Shown in pieces: positions 19,501 to 31,137 of a DNA stretch of 64,000 bases. Location: assembly GCA_015350385.1 (NCBI GenBank), contig WNKI01000004.1, positions 1,930,351 through 1,994,350 of the forward strand. Direction: 5' to 3'. The notes beneath the pieces are model-generated. The model worked only from the letters and a program-made list of their open reading frames with translations. It had not been told where the DNA came from and ran no database searches. The position numbers and the translations under genes are program-made. This DNA comes from Aculops lycopersici. Taxonomy: Eukaryota > Arthropoda > Arachnida > Trombidiformes > Eriophyidae. The stretch's first letter is position 1. Each line of letters opens with the position of its first letter.

Positions 19501-20070
19501 AGTCGACGACGACGTTGATTTCATTTCAGTTTCAGAGTGACTCGACTCATTGGACTTGATTTCTCTTGCTTGTTGTAAAACCTGAGATTCAACTGCAAAT
19601 CGACTCGCGTTCAAATTAGCAACAACCATTTCTAACTCGTCCAGTTGAGCTCGACGCAGGTGGCCGTTACGAAGGTGAGAGATGAAGGATTCCAGCATTA
19701 GGGCCAGTTTGTCGCGAAACTGATCGCCCTCGCCGAGTCCATCCGAAGCGGAGAGCGGCGAGGAGGCGGACACCTTTTGGTGTTGCCTGTGTATCAGTGC
19801 ATTGCTCAAGCCCATGAGCCAACTCGACTGCAGCAACCCCTCGTCGGTCATGTTGAAGTTGCGCAACGACAGGTAGGCTACGTGCTCCAAGTCGTCCATA
19901 CTATCGAGGTAAATTGGAGCAAGCGGATCGCCCTGGTCTTGTTGATTGTCATTGTTTCCATATTGATGTTGCAGTTGCTCATTTGTTGCTATTGTTGTGG
20001 CTAGTGTTGCGATCAGATATAAATTATTGATCAATAAAGAGACCCCAAATCTCACAGGTGGTCTCTTCAT
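16537..20070 (-). CDS. ZIP-family metal transporter, ZIP8/ZIP14-like (SLC39A)
   Basis: LIV-1-type ZIP transporter that would move Zn2+ and possibly Fe2+/Mn2+ into the cytosol. The start is ATG at 20070; the frame is open slightly further, but only to a TTG. The 1,177 residues are about twice the usual length. There is an N-terminal hydrophobic signal-like segment and a long S/Q/E-rich ectodomain with paired cysteines (CPLILFQL...GLC). TM1-TM3 follow (ITVWGFATLFVTIV..., ASLTLFEGLAVGSLVGSALF, FLLKAFIIFMGIYLFF). Then comes a very long disordered intracellular loop, and then TM4-TM8. Metal-site motifs are HNFIDGISIGAAF in TM4 and CEEFPHELGDF in TM5. Glu instead of His as the first metal-motif residue is the ZIP8/ZIP14 signature. 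Cysteine pairs and the PAL-like motif fit the LIV-1 subfamily. No intron is evident in the coding region; a 5' UTR intron is possible. Confidence 0.93.
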   Translation of the reverse strand: MKRPPVRFGVSLLINNLYLIATLATTIATNEQLQHQYGNNDNQQDQGDPLAPIYLDSMDDLEHVAYLSLRNFNMTDEGLLQSSWLMGLSNALIHRQHQKVSASSPLSASDGLGEGDQFRDKLALMLESFISHLRNGHLRRAQLDELEMVVANLNASRFAVESQVLQQAREIKSNESSHSETEMKSTSSSTKSSETTTRAISGQRQPLWQLDDSGRETESSKRCSYLVKIYEFELRQRHRNMLLDREARMEYETVSLNGGPMSQQQQQSLPVLPRAGGNSDQIFTDSTSETSSYKSMQMLTGSQSPEATSRQPAQVSGGELPLQPAPQLEINTQRLGRLCRLVVDCQSAEDFVRLLGGQWRSAVVATLKRMEPEVLPAHQTPRQLSQRRATGGGHPNGEKLEQNEADEVGNLLTTRDEFLFSQQKQQQQEPTVSQNNKMAANRLGQTKTLRDSLSLSLAKLCPLILFQLHEEDGLCMVRRDDRPPMITVWGFATLFVTIVCFCSLIGLSITPLLGPTATANEDESSTSSSNSELDPSSGIADRSHLRNDSPHDYSGSLDFASGSNNRSPEQQQSSSSKQQDYRASLTLFEGLAVGSLVGSALFSLIPQAFELQERESNQGFLLKAFIIFMGIYLFFCSERIMRIILDTRHKHKKSKRLNHRSSNSLQMPSATGGEFERQQQTSSSSRHKWSTKTTNTTSPRLEGVYYEQQVGSSAMSLEKKSRKSVTLAPKQQVHSKITPQKRGLFSIKSNHPTVTSSFISSGGGGAVTSPVNLNANTALAANQLRAQRRSRRRKSRQQQLLAAKRRKQLRQQQRRHLMDPAHKLDSQQQQVIKKPSRSSTQLDSTSTSSTSNSSNHSSSSNSSLSTSPVANRWGQQMAAYDMSDEEEQFGDYDLGGSSGDERDYVQDQNNLDSDDDEYDFYNNNAVAEIQQVRAVNRKMTEYSKAKYGDQRQFNVDSNFHNDQHYGFRVHPDQSRFDFSGDSNYNRSINQFPGRHRPDRYRHHQRSGSSRNYQQAKREISTVAWMIVLGDGLHNFIDGISIGAAFSESILSGVSISVAVICEEFPHELGDFAVLVSSGMTVRQALGYNFLSACTCYFGMAVGIILGDVNDGASYISALAAGVFLYIALVDMMGELSATLEDTSRESSIAKTLKLLLLQNIGIFIGISIIFVLSFIDF

Positions 20071-21137
20071 ATTCAAAATTCCGCTCGTTGGCTCGCTCGC
20101 TCTCTCTCTCTTTCTCCTTTTATTTCATGAGATACTCAAGTAAAGTCTGAGATTGCGACGGAATGTCAACAGAATGACGATCACAGGGGAGGAGTGCGAA
20201 CACAAGCAACAACATAAACAAACCTCGGCTCGAGTGGGCCATTTAGCCAGTCGGCAAGTCAGTTAGGTTGGTTGGCCTTCAACCTAACCGACTGACGAGA
20301 CACAGAGACACACTTACGTAGTCGTCGTCGTAATCTTAGTTTCTCTTATCCTCTTGCTCCTCGTTGTAAGTTTTCTCTTGTTTCTAGTGTGACAAAGTTT
20401 CAATTCATTATTATCACGATAATAATAAATCGATCCATCGAGACTCTTGTTATTCGCCTTCAAAGAGGAAGCGATAAGATCTTTGTCTTTCATGATTATG
20501 AGTTGGAAAAAAGCTTGCATTAATTGTAAGAGCAGCCGTCAGGCGGCGCAAGTGGCGAAAGCCACAAGGTGAATGGAGACGAAAAAACTATCACATTATT
20601 GAGCGAGTGCGCAATCTCGCTCGACACGCCGCCGGATGGCGAGGCCACCGGAAGCTGGCCTCTTGGCGGCAACTAGCGTCAAAGCTGCAAGTTTGAATGA
20701 GCTTATAAAATGAATGGACAAATGGGATCAGTCTGAGGGGAAAAGGTTCGTTGGAAAGGGTTTTGCGCACTGCTCTCTCGCCAGGAGTCATCCCAACCGA
20801 CGGACCACTCGACGACGGCGAGCCACCACCAAAAGTTGAGGTCTATTTCTCATATTTCTGCCACCAACTAGGGCGTCAACAGTCATGTAATTTTATTGTG
20901 TTGCTCATTTGACACTTTTCCTCACTTTTCGTCACAATCAAGCGAGAAAAAGAGAACGAGTTTTCGTCGAGTTCTCCTATTCAAGTGAGCAAAAGCTGAC
21001 ATCGCATAGAATCATCAGCATCAATTATAACCTGAACAGTTGGCAACAATCAAGTCAAGTATCAAATGTCAAATAAGTCAACCTGGTAGTTTCATCAATT
21101 AGATGAAACCCAAAGATATATCCAAAGAAGGAGAGAA

Positions 21138-21143
21138 ACTCAC
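21138..21143 (-). promoter_or_regulatory. Candidate splice donor upstream of ZIP (minus strand)
   Basis: The minus strand reads GCAG|GTGAGTTT, a strong U1-type donor. Paired with a pyrimidine-rich acceptor ending in CAG at 20294-20292 on the same strand, it would define a 5' UTR intron of about 850 bases ahead of the ZIP start. A near-identical donor lies at 23715-23710. This is sequence match only; no transcript evidence. Confidence 0.3.
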
Positions 21144-21227
21144 CTGCTACCTGAACGCTTCAGAATCATTGAGCCACCGTTAGAAAGAGTGAGTTTTTAA
21201 GGTACACGAATTCAGGTGAATAATCAG

Positions 21228-21233
21228 GTAAGT
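21228..21233 (+). promoter_or_regulatory. Candidate splice donor (plus strand)
   Basis: AATCAG|GTAAGTG is a perfect consensus donor on the plus strand, pointing toward the muscarinic receptor. It could close a noncoding first exon of that gene or of an unannotated RNA. Confidence 0.3.
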
Positions 21234-21497
21234 GAATCAATCTACATCCACATTTACGCTGCCCATAGTCGATAATATTAAACTCGTTGCCTTGAGTCGA
21301 TCGGCTGGTGAGAGGCACGACGGCACAGGTGGTTGTGAGATGTGTATCTTGGTGAATTGCAAAACTAGACGCCAAGCTTGCGGCTGGCGGCTAAGCCAAG
21401 TGTCCTTGCAGTCAGTAAGAGAGAAAGTAAGGGGAAAGGAAATTAATTACTCCGCAAACTCAATTGCGCACTTCCTTTTTGGTCTCTCTCTCTCTCT

Positions 21498-21526
21498 NNN
21501 NNNNNNNNNNNNNNNNNNNNNNNNNN
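21498..21526. other. Assembly gap (29 N) inside a CT microsatellite
   Basis: Twenty-nine ambiguous bases are flanked on both sides by CT dinucleotides (21482-21497 and 21527-21532). The gap is probably an unresolved microsatellite, and the true length is unknown. Confidence 0.95.
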
Positions 21527-23633
21527 CTCTCTTCGGCGAGCGTCATAATTCTTCCCCGCAAGTAAATTACACCAGTCTTTTCACGACTTGCAGACAAAAC
21601 TAGACAATTAGCATCCAGTTTGCCGCAGCCGTCGTCTAGATCAAGACAACGACCGCAACTAGGAGGCATATGATTCGTGTCATTCGCACTTGCGTTTGCA
21701 GTCGCTTCATTTATTCCCTCTCTCCCTATCCCTAAACTAGACGGTTTCGCCAACTTCGTGGGACTTAAGAGCAAGCAAAGTTGCCAGCCACCAGTCAAGC
21801 GCGTCAATTTGCGCCAATCAAAACAAATAGCCATCTTTCTCTTGCTGTGTACTTTGCGGCTATTAACACAAAACACACAAACTACAGTAGCCTAACTAAG
21901 CGGCAAGCTTTATCGTCGTCTACCACTTCAACTAACTCCATCTTTAATATTTAGTGTTGAATGTGAGCGTGGCAAATTTGAGCACACCAATTTAACTGCT
22001 CAAATAACTACACCCATTTCTTTCTTCTTCAAACAGAGAGAATTGGCAAGTTTTTGTTTGATCTAACGGCAAAGCAAAAAAGTGACTACCACCAGAACGA
22101 AGGAAGCGGAAGTTTCGAGCGGAAAGAGCTACTGGCAACAAAATTCGTCCATTTCGGACAAAAGATTTAGTCCTCCGTTTGGTCGACTAAAACTTGTGAA
22201 TTGTAAGCCGTGAGTTGGGGAAAAAGCTGAAGTTTGACAAGATAGGAGTTGGTTGCGAGAATGTATGTGTGAGAGAGAGGCGAACAATTCCGCTTGCCAT
22301 CCAAGTTGCTCGCACGTTCACTTCCGCTTTAACCACGCGGCTCTCAGGTAGCCACTACTCAGTTAACGGTTTACCTACCTGAGTGGTGGTCTGAACCGTG
22401 CGGACAATTAATCTCGAGCGGAGAGGCAAACTTGTATCGAGGCAACGAGTTTTCCTTTAGATCCAACCGTCATCTTGCTCTTTGGCTCGGTCTGCCGCTT
22501 GTCTTCTTGTCTGCTCGCCTGTTCGTGGCGTCAGTTCGGCTCTCGGTAGTAGCCGGGGAAGTCGGCAAATTTTAGCGCAAATTTGGTGCCGGAGCCGCAA
22601 ACCTAAACCGGAACGGCGGCAACCCAAGTTCTGGTGTCTCAACTTGAGGTTATCTATCTTAACCAACAGCGAGCACAGACACCAGCTGGCTAGCTAGCTA
22701 GCTATTGACTAGCCAGCCAGCCATAAGTCAGCTAGTTCCTTTTAACTCTCTACACTCGAGCTCCAACTCGAGAAGCTTCTCACTACTTCCGGCGGGCGAG
22801 CTAAATACCTGGCTGAAAGCGTGCCGCTCGACTAGTTCCCTTGTTTGGCGGATCCGCCGCTTTATTTAGCTGGCAATCTGATTAGAGAGAGGGGGGAGTT
22901 ACCGTGTAACTCAACGGCTTGCTCGCATCCTGGCCAACTCAAAGGGAATCTATCTATCCCTCGGTGGGTCACTCGCTTGGAGTGGGCGACACGGGACAGC
23001 GAGTGTGAGTCTAAAAGGAGAGCGCTTAATTCCAATTGTAGAACGAGAGTCAATGGCAGTGAGTCGAGACCAAACAAATGAAACCAAAGCAAACCGGAAC
23101 GGACCCAACTGAACCGGACCAAATTGAACTAAACTAAAACGAAGCTCGCTAATGAGAGACGAGCGAGCGTTGGTTTGGTATCAAGTATTAGTAGGCTAAC
23201 CTAAGAGCGGTGCCGCCACCACTGCAACCGTCACCACAATAGTTTCGGTCGCTAATGAGCGCCCGACACGCCGTTTGTTGGCCCCTGCGTTGTGCAGCAG
23301 CAGCAGTTACGCCCCCGCGGCAGGTGGGCGAGTCTAGTCCCGTGTTCGGCGGCAAACCTCAAGGCGTCCGACCAATCGAATCAAGTAGCTTGGTCGACTA
23401 GCCAGTCGGCTGAATGCCGACCGGCCGGCCGCTCGAGGCGATCGGCGGGTTCTGCTAGCGTCGTCGCTGCGGCGTCGCCGGCAACAATCGACCGAAAAGT
23501 AGTGGTCGTCTTTGTGATCGGTTTGCTGCTGTCGCTCTGCAACTTCGGCTTGTCAGCCCAACGTCTTCATCCCGTCGAGTAGAGACTAGCTCGCTCATTC
23601 ATTCACTCGCCTGGCCAACAGAAAGATGAAAGT

Positions 23634-23638
<5 letters not shown>

Positions 23639-23678
<40 letters not shown>
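23639..23678. repeat. (GA)n microsatellite
   Basis: An uninterrupted AG/GA dinucleotide run of about 40 bases. It produces artefactual RE-repeat open frames on the plus strand. Confidence 0.95.
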
Positions 23679-23680
<2 letters not shown>

Positions 23681-24458
23681 TTAAAAGGATCAGAGGAAAA
23701 GGGGAAAAAACTCACCTGCACTGCAAGTTTGAGCGACTTTACCCGGCCGCAGCCACCGGCACCAACCTGGAGTCTCCACGCTACAACTCTCACCACTACT
23801 GGCGCCCACCTGCCGGCGATGTGATCATCAGACTGACTTCACCTGTGCGGCCTCGGGCTTTAATAGGGTACGCTCATGAGGCGTGCTAGTCCAAGTTGCA
23901 GGCCTACTTTTCCCGTTGCGTCTCGACACCTAAGCGGCTCATTGTGCTTGCGGCATCTTGATTCAGTCAGTCAGCTACCTGCCGGCCGAGCGACTCGATA
24001 AAGAGGCGAAATTGAGGTTGCGACGATAACAAGCTCGTTGCGTAGAGATCAAGTCAACATCTTTACCCCTTTTGTTGGTCGCTTCCGTTTCTCCCGAGGT
24101 TTGTCAACAGATGATGGCAAATTTCGCGCTAGTGCTCACCGTGAATTGAAATCGGCCTTAGACTCGTTTTTTTTCTCTATCTCCGTGGAGCTTGTATATC
24201 CTCCAAAGTCTAAGTTCGTATGTAAAATCAGCCTCCCGCTTTTTGCGGTTTACTCTGGCGTTGGGTTAAAACAAAGTGCAAGAAGAGAGTTGAGTTACTT
24301 GTATTTTTGGATTCACTCGAGAGGAAAGAGGAACAGTATGTGGTAAAATATTATAGACTTGCTTCCACAGAAACGAGAGATGGAAAGATAAAGCATTAAA
24401 AATGCAGCAGACCTAACAAGTGGCCGCCACTCCTGGTCGCGCAGACAAATATGCCAAG

Positions 24459-24493
24459 TCGCTAGGTGCCTCTAGACGGGAGGCACCTAGCGA
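24459..24493. repeat. Hairpin with perfect 14-base arms, CTAGCG element copy 2
   Basis: The left arm TCGCTAGGTGCCTC (24459-24472) and right arm GAGGCACCTAGCGA (24480-24493) are exact complements with a 7-base loop. The core is identical to the palindrome at 29155-29182. Confidence 0.85.
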
Positions 24494-25829
24494 GGATTTG
24501 CATTGTTAATGGGCATTCACTCACTCGCTTACTTGCATTGTAACCCCACTTATGCCACATTTTAGTGCGAACAAGTGTCCGCGGCGAATAAGCGAACGGA
24601 TGACAGGAGTGGTTATTGTGTCTGGCCTCGCGTTTGGCTTGTCCAGTGTCCGTCATTATCATTATTGAATCGCAATTCGCGAGTCAGATGAGCAGCAGCA
24701 CAACCATTGACCACCAACTTGACTTTTCCCTCTTCCTCTCTCGCTCTCTCTCTCTCCCTATTGACTTCTCGGGGTTTCCTTGTAGCCTTCTCCGAAGCCT
24801 TTTGCCGGATAAAAACGTATGTGTGTGCGTGTGGCTTGCAATAAAACCAATTGACCAGTGGCAGTCATCTGGCTGCCGAAATGCAAACACACGATAGATT
24901 AAGTCGAGCCGTTCGAGACTTGAATCGACTTGACTTGTCTCCTCTCGTCTCAAGTAAGCAGTTAGAGTTGGCGAGTGAATGAGATGCATGCGAAGACAAT
25001 GCGCACAGGTTGGCGCACATTTTGTACTTCCGGTGGCCGCGCGCTCGCGGTAGCAAAGTGAAGATAATGAGCCGCCGCTCGACCGCTCACTTCACTTTGT
25101 GTGGTGCATGCTGCCTTGCTAAGCTAGGCGCACAACTGCGCCACACAAACACATCATCATAATGACAATCCATTTTACTCAAGTGGGGGCACTCCTGAGT
25201 TGGAGAGTCGCCACCAAAGGTGCGCACAGGTACAATGGCGAGTGTTCCATTTCCCTTGTCGCCACTCGCCGCTGTGGCAGCAGCTTCTCTGAAGCTCGAC
25301 CAAGTCCGCTGCTCTCACCGCCACCGCCACAACCACCACCGCCGCTGCCGCCCCAGGTAAGCCACAACAAAGTCCTCAGACGAGAGCCAAACAATCGGAA
25401 GGCGGATTATTCAAATCTAAGCGAGTCACCTCCGATGAAAGAGGGGAGAGAGAAGAATAAATGGCATCTCGGCAGCGGCCATCCATTCATCGGCGGCTCC
25501 GCTTCGATCCCGAAGCGGCAATCAATCGATCAATCAGCAGCCGCCGACTCGGACGCGGCGAGGCGAGTGACGAAAAGAGTCGCACATTAGCTGGCTGGCA
25601 AACTGGCCACCTAGCGAGCTGACTACCGCTTGTGATCGTAGCGGCGGAAGTGAGAATCACGTTTAAGTGGCGGCGGGCTTATTTCGTATCAGCAGCAGTA
25701 GAGGCAGCCGTAACGGTGGCAACAGCAACAAAAGCTAAAATCGATCGACTGATGCGAGGATCCCGCTCAAGGCTTTTCTTGCTTCCTCTCCAGCCTCAAG
25801 TCGATCGCGTCCAAGTGAGCTTAAAACTG

Positions 25830-25893
25830 AGTTGAGATTTTGGGAAAATCTCAACTGACCTTGGTACGCAACAAGGGGCCTAGCAACTAGGCC
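25830..25893. repeat. Two adjacent small hairpins
   Basis: The first hairpin has 12-base arms AGTTGAGATTTT (25830-25841) and AAAATCTCAACT (25845-25856) with a 3-base loop. The second has 7-base arms GGCCTAG (25877-25883) and CTAGGCC (25887-25893) with a 3-base loop. The very short loops and tandem placement suggest a structured RNA or a cruciform-prone site. No function is known. Confidence 0.6.
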
Positions 25894-26088
25894 TTGCTTT
25901 ATCCCATCGAGTTGTCGTTTCTTTGTTCCTCTTGTAGAAGAAGGGAAAAGACAAACGGAAACTAAAGTCCTGTCTCTCTATCTCACTGCCTCGTGGTCAC
26001 GGAATTTTAAAATTGCAGTTGCCTTAAAACTTTCAAAAGTCGCAACTGATTGCCCAAAATCACAAATGTCGTCATTGCTATTGGTGCT

Positions 26089-26122
26089 GCTCTCTCTCTC
26101 TCTCTCCTCTTTTCAGGTAATC
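26089..26122 (+). promoter_or_regulatory. Candidate recursive splice site (zero-length exon)
   Basis: A long CT-rich tract (26089-26114) ends in TTTTCAG, followed directly by GTAATC at 26117. A joined acceptor and donor of this form is the signature of recursive splicing sites in long fly introns. It lies within the 20-kb region on the strand of the muscarinic receptor. This is inference from sequence alone. Confidence 0.35.
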
Positions 26123-28030
26123 TGCTCTCATTAACTCAAACGCGATTGTTGGTTTCATTGGCCATTAGTGTTGATGACGTTCATTGGCCTTAAGGCTGAC
26201 TCTTTGTTGTCGGTCGCTTGTAATTTAGTTTTGTGGGTTGGTTTCGTAAGGTTTGGTTTCGGAATTCCATTGGGGAAAAAAGAAAAGTTCCTGTTTTCCC
26301 GACAACCAAACGAAAAGCTCACAATTGTTTGTGGTTTTTCTTTCTTTCTTCTCTCTCTACACTCGAAACGATCAGTAGAATTACTATCCTGAAAGGATTC
26401 TATTTTCTTGGCTCAAAAATTTCGGGTGCCACTGTTAAGTGACCATCTGCATTCATTACACGCGAATCGGAGGAACTGGCCTCGCGCTTGCACTTGCGAT
26501 AGATACACTCAAGAGCAACTTCCGGTTTACGGGATGTACAAAAAGTGGGCTCTCGCTCGCGCGCACGAAAGTCTATTAATATCAAATTAAATTGAACGGC
26601 TTGTCCCATTAAAAGTAACAGTAGTTTGTTTGTCTTTCTGTTTGTTTGTCCAACTTTTTGCTTACTTTATCACCAAAAATCAGAGAGAAAGTTAAACAAT
26701 CACACGTGAGTTTTTGCTACAACTAGAGGTGCGGAAGACGGAGACATGGCGTTTTCTGAAATGGGAGCTATCATCGAGTAAAGAGAGACAAACTTACACG
26801 GAGTTTTGTGGTGGACTAAACTGACGATTGACTTTCCACCGAGTTTGTTATTGTGTAATGCTAGACTTCGGTTTCTCTCGATAGCAGAGGAAGAATTTAA
26901 CCATTGAAAAGAGCAATGCCAAGTTGCCGTTTTTAGAGGAAGCGAGCATCGAGTTGCGAGCGTTTGTATGTGTCTCACGTGTTTGCGTTTTGTGTTAGAG
27001 TGCAACATGATCTCTGTTGCTCTTGTCGCCTTCACCAGCTCACAGGAGTGATAGCAACAACAACAACAACCATCGGCTATTGCTTGTTGGCCGATAAGCG
27101 CTAGTGGCAACGGCAACAATCATACTTCTTTGAGGCGACCATTGAGCAGCTCATTGATATTCAACCAGATGATGGTAATCATCATCATGATACAGAAAGC
27201 ACAACAGAGCGAGACACAGAGATGAACCGAGGAAAGCCACAACGCGATGGCTCATTTGACCTTTCACATGAACGGTCCCAGGAGGGTCGCTTTGCAGCTC
27301 GAGCTGTTTGCAAGCCAGCAGGGCCCGAGCCACGTTGCCACATCTCGGCTTTCACTTGCTTCCCTCTGGCCACTAAACTGGAGGAGGGAGGAGAGGGAGC
27401 CGAAATGCTAAGCCCCAAGCAGCAAACTACTCTACAACAACAACCACCGCCACTACGAACCAAGACCGCCGAGTTCAAGATCAAAGACCAGCTAGCCTAA
27501 TTGCAGTTGTTGCCGTTGCTGCTTCCATTCCCTTTACTAGCCACGTAGCTCGTGCTCATCATTCATCATCACGTTGCTAGACGCTGCGAATCAGTTTCGG
27601 TGGCTATGGCTATAACTCTAACTGGCAACCACTAACACTAGCACCAGCACTAGCTACACCTTTGGTCGACGGGACAATGAAAATTTCATCTCGCACTTCC
27701 GGCGAAACACGAAAAGTCTCATGTTGTTGTTACTATCATTGTTGCTGCTTCCACTAACCGAACGCTAAAGTTGCGCTTGCAGTTTGCTAAAACTTAGTCG
27801 CAGGTAAACTAGGGAGTAATTGGATTAGCTGACGACTGGCTGATACCTGCCACTGTGCTTCTGCCCACAGAAAATAGCGAGTCTGGTTTCTGGCTATTAC
27901 TTAGGTAAAGCAGCTCAACTCTATTCAACTCAACGGAACGGAAATCGGTTAATTATTATTCACTGGACTCACTTCCGGTGACGACGACGACATCAAGCTC
28001 GTTGTCTTCCCTTAAGTAACAGTGCGTGCG

Positions 28031-28078
28031 AGTGTGTGTGTGTGATTGAGAGAGAAAGAAAGAGAGAGAGAGAGAGAG
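28031..28078. repeat. (GT)n and (GA)n microsatellites
   Basis: A GT run (28031-28044) is followed by GA/GAAA and a pure AG run (28059-28078). Confidence 0.9.
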
Positions 28079-29154
28079 TAAAAGTGAAAGTGAAAGTCAC
28101 GGTTAGTTAGAAGTATGACGCAAGTAACGAACCTGAAATGATTCAATTATTTTGCCCTTCAGACCCAAACTCAAATACTCCAGTAATGCTAATTTTGTTA
28201 ATTTTAGCTCTTCAAACAAGAAATATGAACAAAGGGACCAAGCCGATCGCTCGACCTAGCGACAGCCACTTCCGGTTGGCAAGACCGTGAACTTTTAGAT
28301 AATAATAGTGGCGTTATGCTATGAGAAAATTTATATTAGGTGGCTGGTAGTTTATCTTGGACACAATCCTCTGGAGAGGAGGAGATTCGAAGAAAATCCT
28401 CATGAGCTAAGTGGATTACCTGATAACTTGAGCAACCACAACGAGGTCAGCCAAAGTGAAGCAGGTAAATTTCCTCTCTCTCTCTCTCTGAGGGTACAAA
28501 AACGGCGGCGGCATCAGCAACATGCAAATTACCCTGAAACTAACGCCGACCGGAACAGCAAGCGAGCGTTGGATTTTCATTCCCTCTTCCGTTTCCGCTT
28601 GCTCGCATTATTTGCGCGATACTCGCGCAAAACATGCATCAAGTCAATTAATCTCTTCACCGGCAAGACTTTTAGAGGGAGAGACGACCACTCTTTGGTT
28701 CAATGTGTGTTAACTCTCGTGTGTTTTCCTTTGCTGGTTACAACATTGAGTTTAACATCGCAGCAATGAGGTTCCAACTAAGACTTAAATTGAGCACACA
28801 AAACTCGCAGCCAGAGCATACAAGTTAAAGGGTAAAAAACCACGAAATAGCCGCGGAACAGGAAGAGTTTTTGTCCATTGGGAGATGTTTGAGTGGAACA
28901 AAGAGAAGGGAAGCATGACAAAGGTAGTTATGTATTGTGCAATTCATCTCTTCCTCTCTGTTGCTATTGTTTTGTTATCGTTGGTCCAAAATCTTAAAGT
29001 CACAAAACGACTGCAACGCGAAGAGGAATGAAGGGGAGAGGGAAAAAGATTTTAGTATCAGTTAATCTCGCCGTGCTGCGTTGAGGAGGAAGCGGTAGAA
29101 ACGACATAATGCGAAACTCCACTCTGTGTGAGTGAGCGGCGCACACAGAAGCAG

Positions 29155-29182
29155 GGGCACCTAGCGACGTCGCTAGGTGCCC
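29155..29182. repeat. Perfect 28-bp palindrome, CTAGCG element copy 3
   Basis: The half-site GGGCACCTAGCGAC (29155-29168) is followed immediately by its exact complement (29169-29182), with no spacer. A perfect palindrome of this length is not expected by chance in 64 kb. Shared core sequence ties it to the hairpins at 12687 and 24459. It could bind a dimeric protein or form a cruciform. Confidence 0.9.
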
Positions 29183-29765
29183 TTGCCCGCTGCAAGTTGA
29201 GTCAAGATTTTGAGAGAATGACAAAGGGGGAATTGTTCGAGTTTAGCTAGCTCAAGTGTGAGTATCAGTTTTTAGACGGAAACCAAGACGACACACACAC
29301 AAATTGAGACTACACGCGCAGGGAGGGGCAACTAGTCTCCAGACAACGACAGCGACCAAGTTGCCCTTGTAATGAATGCAAATCAATTTATTTATGATCA
29401 TAACTCCACTGGCCACTGAGGAGCTTGGGTAGTTTAGTTGGCAAGTTTATCGGCTGGCTGGCTTCCGAGTGTCGAGGGCAAAGAGGATTCGTCGCTTCCC
29501 ATTTTTCGAGATAAAATCGCCAGTCGCCTGCCAGCCGGCTGTCTGGTTGCTACAGATTGATGCATTCACTGCCAGCCGACTGGCCGTCGATCAGTTTGCC
29601 ATCTCATATCTCACTCGTGGTTGTGGTTTGGTTTGGCGGTTAGGGTTGTGGTGGTTGCGGTTGGGTTTCGGTGGCAGCCGCGGCGAAACTCTGGCGGCAA
29701 GTTCAGTGAATCCAAATGCAACACTGATAGAGGGGAGCAAATTGTCTAGTCTTTCCTGGCAACAT

Positions 29766-29787
29766 TATCATCATCATCATCATCATC
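29766..29787. repeat. (ATC)n microsatellite
   Basis: About seven tandem ATC/CAT triplets in noncoding sequence. Confidence 0.85.
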
Positions 29788-31105
29788 GCGACCAAAATGA
29801 CTGCAGCGAGGATATGACATGATTCGCTAGCTTTGCCAGAGAGGCTCTCTAGTGGCGCCCGTTTATGTTGCGGCGAATTGTATTGCGACTAGCCAATTAT
29901 ATCAAACGCAAGACTACCACATGACCAATGGACTAGACGCCGGGCGCCCAGTTGAATGGTAATGAAGAGTTAGCTTGCCAAAATTCCCGCAATAGAAGCT
30001 CGTTATTGTTGGCCTTCGCTTTCTCTCTCACTCTCTTTCCATCTAGTGTCTTGAGCCGTTTGGTTGTAATTTGATTCGATTTCCGGCGGCTGGTCCACTG
30101 CCCTTCAAAAGCTCGCCGCCGCCGATCGAGGCCACTGATCAACTGCTCGATTTGCGAAACAAGGACGATCTGACTGCCCATAGTTTAAAGCTCTAGCTAG
30201 AGTGGGCCTTGTATTGTTTGGCTGCTGATTTTGTCCCCCTCATCTCCGCTAACCACCTGCTGAATCCTAATTGGCCACACCTATCTGCTTGCTCGCGATG
30301 ACATACCGACCAATCAACTAGGCAGAAAAAGAAATGAACCTCATGGGGCTAAATTGGCAGAGTGGCGCGTCGTCAAAATTAAACAGCAGCAACAACACGG
30401 CCACAATATTTTAGGAGCCTCGAAATGGAGCGTGGAAAATAAACTCCCCGCGGGAATTTGGCAATGGAGTCGACTGGCTGCTCGGCTAGATTCACTAACC
30501 AGCTCGCCGCAGGCCCCTGTAGTTCTTTTTACCAAGGGCGCTAGCAGTAGAGGCGGTTGTAGTGCGCTAAAGTCTGCCCTCCAGTTGGCGGGTTTTCTGC
30601 TGCCGGCCAGCCGCCGGCCGAAACACACCTGGTGCTGCCGCATCATGAGCCAGCCGCAAACAGGTAAACCCGAGTGGCCTGGCTATTGGGGCGCCGGCGA
30701 CGACGGCAGCCCAATCACATGATCATCAATTCCGGCCGCCCGCTGCCAAGTTAGCTAGAAAAATACGTGCCGCCGCTAGTCCAATTCCGATGCGCCTCCT
30801 GCTCCTCTGGCGGGCGCCGTTGCTGCTTCCGCTGATCCCCTTCACCTTCCAAAAGTCCAACCACCGAACGAGTTTCGGCTCCTTGTTGACTCGCCCATTC
30901 TACTCTACCAGCTCGGTTGCGCTTCCGTCTCTGAAACTTCCTCTGGTTCGCGATTGGCGACGGCAGCTGCAGTGGCCCATTATCCGAACCGAACTAAACC
31001 AAATTCAACTCAGCTGTAACTCACTCAATCCAATCCAATTCAGGCAATGGCGAGGCAATGGAGACTCGCCGGTAGCGTAGTCCGTTGCCGTTATGTGTCC
31101 ACCGA

Positions 31106-31137
31106 CTGTAAAGCAGCCCAGAGGAGCTGCTTTACAG
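31106..31137. repeat. Hairpin with perfect 12-base arms
   Basis: The arms CTGTAAAGCAGC (31106-31117) and GCTGCTTTACAG (31126-31137) are separated by an 8-base loop. It lies in the noncoding region and is not related to the CTAGCG elements. Confidence 0.7.
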
